Shown in pieces: positions 1 to 7,081 of a stretch of 40,564 nt of DNA. The translations under genes were made by a program, and so were the position numbers. The notes below the pieces were generated by a model. It did no database searches. It was not told the origin of the DNA and worked only from the letters and a program-made list of their open reading frames with translations. Each line of letters starts with the position of its first letter. Within the stretch, counting starts at the first letter, position 1. Source of the DNA: [Clostridium] polysaccharolyticum. Its GTDB lineage: Bacteria; Bacillota; Clostridia; Lachnospirales; Lachnospiraceae. The stretch is from contig NZ_FOHN01000003.1 in the NCBI RefSeq assembly GCF_900111595.1, positions 195,658-236,221 of the forward strand. Direction: 5' to 3'.

Positions 1-1
1 A

Positions 2-91
2 AGTGAAGCACCAGTGGTAAGTGAAGCACCAGTGGTAAGTGAAGCACCAGTGGTAAGTGAAGCACCAGTGGTAAGTGAAGCACCAGTAGAA
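2..91 (+). repeat. 18-bp perfect tandem repeat, about 5 copies
   Basis: The unit reads AGTGAAGCACCAGTGGTA. Four copies are identical and the fifth diverges only in its last positions. The unit length is a multiple of three, so gain or loss of copies keeps the reading frame. The array continues past the left edge of the window. Confidence 0.9.
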
Positions 92-97
92 CCATAA
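2..97 (+). CDS. 3' end of a protein ending in SEAPVV hexapeptide repeats (partial)
   Basis: Reading from base 2, the frame gives four perfect copies of Ser-Glu-Ala-Pro-Val-Val, then a fifth variant unit ending Val-Glu-Pro before a TAA stop at 95-97. The 18-bp DNA units at 2-19, 20-37, 38-55 and 56-73 are identical, and the fifth (74-91) differs only near its end. Proline- and acid-rich repeats like this often form extended linkers or tails in secreted or cell-surface proteins, but the body of the protein lies outside the window, so its function cannot be told. A rho-independent terminator follows about 40 bases later, supporting a genuine gene end. Confidence 0.65.
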   Translation, partial: SEAPVVSEAPVVSEAPVVSEAPVVSEAPVEP

Positions 98-136
98 TTC
101 AAATTCTAAATAATATTCATCGTTTGATGAACTAAT

Positions 137-168
137 AAAAAGCCTTGAGCATTGTCTCAAGGCTTTTT
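137..168 (+). terminator. Rho-independent terminator
   Basis: Arms AAAAAGCCTTGAG (137-149) and CTCAAGGCTTTTT (156-168) are perfectly complementary around a 6-base loop, and the 3' arm ends in a T run. It ends the repeat-bearing gene; the A run on the other side could let it work in both directions. Confidence 0.9.
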
Positions 169-288
169 AGCATACAAATTTATTTCGATATCAGCTATTT
201 AATGTAAAATTTTAATATCTACCACACTTTTACCACATTTATACAATATACTATTGAGGGTTATCTTAATAGAAAGGAAATGACTACA

Positions 289-2169
289 ATGAGAAAGTGG
301 ACAAAATATTTGTATTTGTCATGTATGGTGTTATTGGCATCGGTTTTGCTTAGCAGATCCAAGATAACGGCAGCCAATGAACCAGGATATTTAACCGTAA
401 CATTTTTATATGTGGGACAGGGAGACTGTATTCTGCTTCAAAGCGAAGGAGAAAGCATGCTTGTAGATGGGGGAAGGGCAGAATATGGTTCTAATGTGGT
501 AGAGTATTTAAAATCCATAGGAATTACAGAATTGTCCTATGCGCTGATTACGCATGATGATCCAGACCATATTGGCGGATATAACAGCATATTGAAAAGC
601 ATTCAAGTCAGGAAGATTTTGCACACAGGTTTACGATATACAGATAATACCAATAGTAAAAATGCCAATGAATTAATTAGGAAAAAACAGATTCTAACTA
701 GTGTGCCAACTGCAGGCAGTACTATGAAACTGGGAAGTGCAACGATTGAGTTTTTAGCACCAAATGGGAAAGATTATAAAGCATATAACGATAATTCTAT
801 TGTGATACGAGTGGTAAATGGCGAAAACTCGTTTCTTTTAACTGGAGATGCTGAAAAAGTGTCTGAAAAAGAAATGCTTGAAAAAGGATATAATCTAAAG
901 TCGGATGTGTTAAAGGTGGGCCATCATAGTGCTTTGACTTCAACCTCGCAGGAATTTCTCAATGCAGTGAATCCTTCTATGTCCGTTATATCTTGTGATG
1001 AAGCGGGAGCATCGGGATTTCCAAGACTGGCAACCATTGCAAAACTAAAGAAAACCAATATATACAGGACCGATATAGCAGGACATATAGTTATGGTAAG
1101 TGATGGGGAAAAGATTATAACAGATGCGGATCCATATTTTTATGCCAATTCTGGATTTAACAGCAGTACTGGAAAAATTACTAGGACTATGGTAGCGGAG
1201 AGTGCACTTTTAAAAGATCCAGTGGTATCATCAGAATATGATGAAATAGAATTACATAGAATTTCAGCAGATGAAAATTATGATTTGATTCTGACGGATC
1301 CGGTTACCTTGTCTTTTGAAGCGGATCCGGGAGTTACAAAGTTAGATTCCATTGAGTATGCGTTAGTGTCTGCTGGCGAGACGCCCAGTTTAAGTGATAT
1401 GGACTGGAAGGAATTAAAGCATGGCAGTGTAACCGTAAAGAAGGATTTCCAGGGGTGTGTATATGTGAAGTTTAGCAATAAACTAGGGAATATTTTAATT
1501 CGGAAGACAGACAGTTTTATCTTAGACTGTCATGTTCCAGCAAAATGTAAAGTGAAATCCAATTTGAAAAACCTGTCCTTGCTAGATATCCATGACCCAA
1601 ACTCTTATAGGCGTTATACTGCCTATAACGAGTCTCCCATTTTGGATTTTTCCTGTAATTATGGAATCAGTGGAAAAGGTTCTGTTGAGTATATGCTTGT
1701 GGAGAAAGGGGCAAGTTTTCATGTAGATGATATATGGGAACAGGGGGCAACGGCAAGAATTGAAAGAAACTTTATCGGCAGGGTATATGTCAGGTTTACA
1801 GATGGTGCTGGTAACGAAGCCATATATAAGACACAGGGATTTACTTATATAAAAGGAAGTCCTACCAATATTGTGATGGCGTCTAATGTAAGTGGAGTAA
1901 AGCTTCTTAGGCAGCAGCAGTCAGCAAAAAAGCTATCAACGAAGCAGACGGTTAAGCTGGCTTTTACAGCCGACTTTGGTCATGGAGGCAGAAAGGCAAT
2001 TCGTTATCAGTTTGTGAAAAGAGGAAAAAAGTACAGTGCAAAAGCAAAATGGATTACAGGAAGTAATATAACTCTTGGAAAAGGTTTTGCAGGAACTGTT
2101 TATATAAAATTTGTAGATCGTTCCAATCGGACTACATTAAGAAAAACCAATTTTATTCATGTTGTATAA
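289..2169 (+). CDS. Secreted ComEC-like metallo-beta-lactamase-fold protein with C-terminal Ig-like repeats
   Basis: A 626-residue protein that is probably exported. The first ~25 residues are a signal peptide or membrane anchor (MRKWTKYLYL followed by a Leu/Val-rich stretch). Residues ~35-280 match the soluble hydrolase domain of ComEC/Rec2: YVGQGDC near 41-47, LVDGG, the metal-site motif THDDPDHIGG (88-97), LLTGDAE near 183-189 and VGHHSALTS (210-218). The remainder has three related ~90-residue units, each with an IEYALV-like strand, a Trp and a GxVYVKF...GN...KT block, resembling bacterial Ig-like domains. ComEC's membrane channel is absent, so this is not the DNA-uptake protein; an extracellular phosphodiesterase or nuclease is possible but unproven. 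ATG at 289 is preferred over ATG at 280 because AGAAAGGA (271-278) is properly spaced only for 289. A terminator follows, so it is probably monocistronic. Confidence 0.8.
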   Translation: MRKWTKYLYLSCMVLLASVLLSRSKITAANEPGYLTVTFLYVGQGDCILLQSEGESMLVDGGRAEYGSNVVEYLKSIGITELSYALITHDDPDHIGGYNSILKSIQVRKILHTGLRYTDNTNSKNANELIRKKQILTSVPTAGSTMKLGSATIEFLAPNGKDYKAYNDNSIVIRVVNGENSFLLTGDAEKVSEKEMLEKGYNLKSDVLKVGHHSALTSTSQEFLNAVNPSMSVISCDEAGASGFPRLATIAKLKKTNIYRTDIAGHIVMVSDGEKIITDADPYFYANSGFNSSTGKITRTMVAESALLKDPVVSSEYDEIELHRISADENYDLILTDPVTLSFEADPGVTKLDSIEYALVSAGETPSLSDMDWKELKHGSVTVKKDFQGCVYVKFSNKLGNILIRKTDSFILDCHVPAKCKVKSNLKNLSLLDIHDPNSYRRYTAYNESPILDFSCNYGISGKGSVEYMLVEKGASFHVDDIWEQGATARIERNFIGRVYVRFTDGAGNEAIYKTQGFTYIKGSPTNIVMASNVSGVKLLRQQQSAKKLSTKQTVKLAFTADFGHGGRKAIRYQFVKRGKKYSAKAKWITGSNITLGKGFAGTVYIKFVDRSNRTTLRKTNFIHVV

Positions 2170-2197
2170 TCAGGTATCGAAATAAAAGGATGAAAAG

Positions 2198-2238
2198 GTA
2201 GTTATCCTATGGAAAAGGAATAAGGATAACTGCTTTTT
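2198..2238 (+). terminator. Rho-independent terminator after the ComEC-like gene
   Basis: Arms GTAGTTATCCT (2198-2208) and AGGATAACTGC (2223-2233) pair with one G-U, followed by five T. It separates the metallohydrolase from the polymer operon. Confidence 0.85.
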
Positions 2239-2267
2239 GCTGTGTAAAGGGCACAAAGTATCAGACA

Positions 2268-2296
2268 TTGACTTTTAAAGGAATGTGCTATATTAT
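2268..2296 (+). promoter_or_regulatory. Sigma-A-type promoter of the surface-polymer operon
   Basis: TTGACT (2268-2273), a 17-base spacer, and TATTAT (2291-2296). It lies between the upstream terminator and the first gene of the operon, giving a leader of about 48 bases. Confidence 0.75.
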
Positions 2297-2351
2297 ATTA
2301 AGGATATTGAAATTAGGAATACATGGATAGGCTAGTAAAGGAGTAAAGAAG

Positions 2352-4733
2352 ATGAAACTTGGCAAGGTTGTGAAAAAATGCAAAGTAATTGCGCTGAATT
2401 CTTATTACGTGCACTGTTACGAGAAAAAAAGCATCAAGGAAAACTTAATTCTGGTAGAATCCAAAAATGGTGGAGATTTAGCAGGAAATATGTTCCATAT
2501 CCTGAAAGAAGTAACAGGCAGTTCATATAAGGATTATAAGGTAGTGCTTTCCTGCACCGCAAAAAAGCGCCAAGAAATAAAGGACAGGTTAGATAAGTAC
2601 CAGATTGGCAATTATACCTTTGTGGAAACAAACACATATGAGTACTATAAGATTCTTGCTACAGCTAAATATTTATTTACGGATACAACCTTCACTAGAA
2701 CGTATATTAAAAAAGAAGGTCAGGTTATCACCAACACATGGCATGGCACCCCTCTGAAATATATGGGACGGGATGTGTTAGACCGTGCATATGCTATGGG
2801 AAATGTACAAAGAAACTTATTGTACGCAGATTATCTAGTATATCCAAATGAATATATGAAAGAAAAAATGGTATCCGCTTATGAGTTAGACAAGGCATAC
2901 CAGGGAACAGTTTTAAAGGAAGGTTATCCTAGAAACTCCGTATTTTTTGATAAAAATGCAGGAAGTGCCATTCGTAAAGAACTAGGAGTGGAAGATAAAA
3001 AAATATTTATTTACATGCCAACATGGCGTGGAACATTGACCAATAAAAATACAGGACATTTGCTTGCTATTACAGAATATCTGTTAAATGATCTGGACAG
3101 ACAGATGCCAGAAGATCAGATTATGTATGTGAAGCTGCACCCATTTATCAGCAGTGCATTGGATATTTCAAAATATGAGCATATTAAGGATTATCCGTCA
3201 CAATATGATGTATATGAGTTTATGAATACTTGTGATGGCTTAATTACCGATTATTCTTCTGTATTCTATGATTTTGCCAATACAGGGAAAAAGATTATTT
3301 TATGGGCATATGATGAGACAGAGTACCTTGGTGAACGGGGGGTATATGTAAACATTAACGATTACCCGTTTCCAGTGGTAAAACGAGTAGAAGAGTTAGT
3401 CCATGAAATGAATACACCGAAAAATTATGATGACACAGAATTCAGGAAAGAATGCTGTACTTACGATGGCCCAGATGCAGCAAAGAGAATCTGTGCCCAT
3501 GTAATCAAAGGGGAAAAGGTATGTAAAGAAGAAACCTTCGATACCAGCAAAAAACCAAAAGTATTAATGTATGGTTCTGCTCTGGCACAGAATGGCTTAA
3601 CAACATCCTTGCTAAACCTGTTCCACAACATTGATACAGATAAACGGGAGTATTTTGTATCCTTTACCGAAATGGCAGTAAAAAAACAGCCCCTTAGAGT
3701 ATCCAAAATACCAGAAAGCGTAAGCATTATGCCAATGTCAAGTGATGCAAGCTTTACGATAAAAGAAGCATTAGCTTATCTGATGTACTTTAAAAAAGAT
3801 ATTAACAATGGTTTTACAAAGAAATACTTAGACCGTTTGTATAAAAGAGAACTTCTGAAACATTTTGGCGGCGTAAAATTTGATTATATGATTCAGTTTG
3901 CTGGATATGAAAAGAAAATCATCAACATGTTTGAACGATTTGATGGACCTAAATTCATTTATGTACACAATGACATGGTGGCGGAAATCAGGACACGTGG
4001 AAACCAGCATAAGCTGACACTAGAGTCTGCATACCGTAATTATGATAAGGTTGCAGTAGTTACGCAGGATATTGTTCCGGCAACAGTAGAGATTAGCGGG
4101 AAGGAAGAGAATATAGTGGTAGTAAACAACTGCCATGCACATCTGGATATCCGCAAGCGTGCTGAACAGCCTGTGGCATTTGATCCGAATACAGCCTGCA
4201 ATGTAAGTTTTGATGAAGTAATGGATGTCTTAAACAGTGACTGTAAGAAATTCATTACCATTGGACGGTATTCACCTGAAAAGGGACATCAGATGTTAAT
4301 GGAATCCTTTGAAGAGTTTACACAAGAATATCCAGACACTGTATTAATCATTATTGGTGGACATGGAGTTCTTTGGAAAGAAACGATGAAATACGCCAGC
4401 AAGTCAAAGGCGAAGATTATTACGATTAAAGCTATGAGTAACCCTATGCCGCTTTTAAAACGCTGTGATTTATTCATTCTTTCTTCTGTTTACGAAGGTC
4501 TGGGACTTACAATGCTAGAAGCAGATGCATTAGGCATTCCAAGCATGTCAACGGATATTGTTGGGCCACAGGGCTTTATGAGAGAGTTCGGCGGTTATCT
4601 GGTAGAACCAAGCCAGGCAGGACTAGTAGGCGGAATGAAGGCGTTTATGAATGGAACTGTAAAAGCCATGAATGTTGATTATGAACAATATAACCAAAGA
4701 GCGGTTGCACAGTTTGAGAGCTTATTTGACTAA
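2352..4733 (+). CDS. Bifunctional CDP-glycerol glycerophosphotransferase (TagB/TagF-like) fused to a GT4-type glycosyltransferase
   Basis: A 793-residue cytoplasmic or membrane-associated enzyme with two GT-B halves. Residues ~50-385 match the CDP-glycerol:poly(glycerophosphate) glycerophosphotransferase family: TWHGTPLK (129-136), MPTWRG (222-227), KLHPF (261-265) and ITDYSSVFYDFA (298-309). In that family these surround the CDP-glycerol site that adds glycerol phosphate to teichoic-acid-type polymers. Residues ~400-790 are a group 1 glycosyltransferase: GRYSPEKGH near 638, then SSVYEGLGLTMLEA near 713-726, the usual nucleotide-sugar E-x7-E region. AAAGGAG (2337-2343) sits 8 bases before ATG. 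It is first in the operon, 29 bases before the next gene. One protein may add both a glycerol phosphate and a sugar to the same growing polymer; the donor sugar cannot be told. Confidence 0.85.
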   Translation: MKLGKVVKKCKVIALNSYYVHCYEKKSIKENLILVESKNGGDLAGNMFHILKEVTGSSYKDYKVVLSCTAKKRQEIKDRLDKYQIGNYTFVETNTYEYYKILATAKYLFTDTTFTRTYIKKEGQVITNTWHGTPLKYMGRDVLDRAYAMGNVQRNLLYADYLVYPNEYMKEKMVSAYELDKAYQGTVLKEGYPRNSVFFDKNAGSAIRKELGVEDKKIFIYMPTWRGTLTNKNTGHLLAITEYLLNDLDRQMPEDQIMYVKLHPFISSALDISKYEHIKDYPSQYDVYEFMNTCDGLITDYSSVFYDFANTGKKIILWAYDETEYLGERGVYVNINDYPFPVVKRVEELVHEMNTPKNYDDTEFRKECCTYDGPDAAKRICAHVIKGEKVCKEETFDTSKKPKVLMYGSALAQNGLTTSLLNLFHNIDTDKREYFVSFTEMAVKKQPLRVSKIPESVSIMPMSSDASFTIKEALAYLMYFKKDINNGFTKKYLDRLYKRELLKHFGGVKFDYMIQFAGYEKKIINMFERFDGPKFIYVHNDMVAEIRTRGNQHKLTLESAYRNYDKVAVVTQDIVPATVEISGKEENIVVVNNCHAHLDIRKRAEQPVAFDPNTACNVSFDEVMDVLNSDCKKFITIGRYSPEKGHQMLMESFEEFTQEYPDTVLIIIGGHGVLWKETMKYASKSKAKIITIKAMSNPMPLLKRCDLFILSSVYEGLGLTMLEADALGIPSMSTDIVGPQGFMREFGGYLVEPSQAGLVGGMKAFMNGTVKAMNVDYEQYNQRAVAQFESLFD

Positions 4734-4762
4734 AGGATTAAGATGATGGGAAAGAGGTTACT

Positions 4763-7051
4763 ATGAAAATTGGTATTGTAACATTTAACAGTGCACACAA
4801 CTACGGTGCGGTATTACAGGCGTGGGCACTGCAAGAGTATTTAAAAAGCGAGGGGCATGAGCCTTCTGTTATAAATTACAGAATCTTTGATATTGATAAA
4901 TTATACCGTTTATACAAGCCTAGAAATCCATACAAAAAGGCGGTTTTCAATAAGGCAGTGCATAAGGCACAGGATTTGAAAGCATATACCCGTGATAAAG
5001 ATAAATTCAAAAGACACCATGCATTTGAGCATTTTATCAATCACACATTAAATACAACACAGCCTCCAGTGTACAATTTTGCACAGTTATCGAAAGCAGA
5101 ATTTGACTTTGATGCCATGATTGCAGGCAGTGACCAGATCTGGAATGGTGTATTTACCAAGATGAATCCAGGCTATTTCCTGAATTTTGGCAAGCCAGAA
5201 GTAAAACGTATTTCCTATGCGGCTAGTATTGGCAAAGATGAAATCTCAGATGTAGAAGCACTTCAGTTCCAGAAATATATTCATAACTTTGATTATGTTT
5301 CGGTACGTGAACAAAAGGCGAAAGAACAGGTACTTCGTTTTATTGACGATGAAGTAGAAGTGGTATGTGATCCAACCTTATTGCTTCCTAGAAGCAAATA
5401 TGATGAGCTGAAAAAAGATCCAAAGATAAAACAGGAATACATTTATGTGCATAATGTCCATTTGGTTAAAGTGGATGAGCGTCTGAATGCAATGGCAGAA
5501 GAACTTTCCAAGAGAACAGGTCTTCCGATTGTTCATAATAGGCCAGATTATTCCTTTGAAAATGAGTGTGGAAAGTTTCTTGATGGTGGCCCGGAAGAAT
5601 TCCTAGGCTGGATTGCCAATGCAAGATATGTAGTTGCAAATTCATTCCACGCAACGGTATTTTCCATGATTTACCATAGAGAGTTTATTACGATTCCCCA
5701 TTTCCAGAATCCAGACCGTATGAGATTCTTCTTAGGAGAATTGGGAATCGGCAGTCATCTGCTGGGTACACCGGAGGAATTGCCAGAGGATTTAAGGGAA
5801 CTTGCAATTGATTATGATAAGGTGGAAGAAAGACGGAATCATATGGCGGGCAGTTCCAAAGCATTTTTAAAGAAAGCACTTGCAGGACCTAGAAGGACAG
5901 GAGAACAGGCAGAACGCAAGACATACTTTGATTTCCCAGATCCATTTACCTGTTATGGATGCCGTGCCTGTGAAATTGTCTGTCCAGCCAATGCCATTAC
6001 AATGGAAGCAGATAAAGAAGGCTTTATATATCCAGAGATCCACAGTGACAAGTGCAAGGAATGTGGAGACTGCCAGAAAGTCTGTATCTACAAGCATCCA
6101 TCTTTGTTTAATGATCAGGAGAAAGAGGAGAGGAGAATCTTTGCTGCTTACAATAAAGATGTGGCTACTAAGATTACAAGTTCGGCAGGTGGCGTGTTCT
6201 CAGCTCTTGCCAATAAAGTAATTGAGGAAAACGGTAAGGTTTCAGGTGTCCGTCTAAAAGACGATAATCAGGGAGAATATGCGGTTGCAGGCAATAGAAA
6301 AGAAGCAGCAGCATTCCGTGATGCCAAATATGTGACTCCAGAAAGTGCTGGAATCAAGCAGGAAGTAAAAGAACTGTTAGAAAAAGGCCAGATGGTATTG
6401 TATAGTGGAAATCCTTGTGAAATTGCAGGATTAAAAGCTTATCTTGGAAAAGAGTATGAGAATTTATATACGGTTGATATGTTATGTACAGGTTTTGCTT
6501 CACCAGAAGTGTATACACAGTATATGAACCAGCTGGAAGAACAGTATCATTCCAAAATCGAAAGCATAGAATTTGATAATAAATTCCGTGGCAAGACAAA
6601 AGGCTATCTGATCGTGAAATTTGAATCTGGTGAGATTTTCTTACAAGAGACGAGAAAGAATGATTATATGAATGCTTATAAAAATAATAATATCCAGCGT
6701 CCATCCTGTTATTCCTGTGAATTTATGGAAGGTACAAAGAGCGTGTCTGATATTACCCTTGGCAGATATAAAAATGCGGCGGTGAATTGCCCAGAGATGA
6801 ACGATGAGTTCGGCACATCTTATGTACAAGTAAATACTAGAAAAGGCATGGAACTCTGGAATAAGGCAAATGGCGACTTAATTTTTGAAGAGACAGACAA
6901 GGACAGCTTCCCAGACTTTTCTGTAAAACATCCAATTAAATTGACAATGCAGAGAAGCCAGCTTATGAATCAGATCGGGGAGGCTGACATTATGAAGATT
7001 TTAGCGGCATTTAATTCTACCAAGAAAAAAAGAAGAAGAAGAAAACGCTAG
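4763..7051 (+). CDS. Polysaccharide pyruvyltransferase / 2[4Fe-4S] ferredoxin / FrhB-type flavoprotein fusion
   Basis: A 762-residue three-part protein. Residues 1-~360 are a polysaccharide pyruvyltransferase domain: MKIGIVTFNSAHNYGAVLQAW at the N-terminus, AGSDQIWN, SYAASIG, VSVREQ and ANSFHATVFSMIYH. Residues ~390-445 form a dicluster ferredoxin with C397-x2-C400-x2-C403-x3-C407-P and C431-x2-C434-x2-C437-x3-C441. Residues ~455-740 resemble coenzyme F420 hydrogenase/dehydrogenase beta subunit (FrhB/FdhB), with SSAGGVFSALA, YSGNPCEIAGLKAYL and CYSCEF; that family carries flavin and an Fe-S cluster. The family logic suggests ketal-pyruvate or related modification of a surface polymer coupled to reduction of an unknown acceptor. 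The last nine residues are almost all Lys/Arg (KKKRRRRKR), which may bind acidic lipid or polymer. AAAGAGG precedes the ATG. Confidence 0.85.
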   Translation: MKIGIVTFNSAHNYGAVLQAWALQEYLKSEGHEPSVINYRIFDIDKLYRLYKPRNPYKKAVFNKAVHKAQDLKAYTRDKDKFKRHHAFEHFINHTLNTTQPPVYNFAQLSKAEFDFDAMIAGSDQIWNGVFTKMNPGYFLNFGKPEVKRISYAASIGKDEISDVEALQFQKYIHNFDYVSVREQKAKEQVLRFIDDEVEVVCDPTLLLPRSKYDELKKDPKIKQEYIYVHNVHLVKVDERLNAMAEELSKRTGLPIVHNRPDYSFENECGKFLDGGPEEFLGWIANARYVVANSFHATVFSMIYHREFITIPHFQNPDRMRFFLGELGIGSHLLGTPEELPEDLRELAIDYDKVEERRNHMAGSSKAFLKKALAGPRRTGEQAERKTYFDFPDPFTCYGCRACEIVCPANAITMEADKEGFIYPEIHSDKCKECGDCQKVCIYKHPSLFNDQEKEERRIFAAYNKDVATKITSSAGGVFSALANKVIEENGKVSGVRLKDDNQGEYAVAGNRKEAAAFRDAKYVTPESAGIKQEVKELLEKGQMVLYSGNPCEIAGLKAYLGKEYENLYTVDMLCTGFASPEVYTQYMNQLEEQYHSKIESIEFDNKFRGKTKGYLIVKFESGEIFLQETRKNDYMNAYKNNNIQRPSCYSCEFMEGTKSVSDITLGRYKNAAVNCPEMNDEFGTSYVQVNTRKGMELWNKANGDLIFEETDKDSFPDFSVKHPIKLTMQRSQLMNQIGEADIMKILAAFNSTKKKRRRRKR

Positions 7052-7081
7052 ATTTTTCATAGTCCGGAAATGGGGAAAATG

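Noticed and set aside
289-2169. A competence comEC gene
   Set aside because: Only the soluble hydrolase domain is present; the membrane channel and OB-like regions are missing and the protein carries an export signal.
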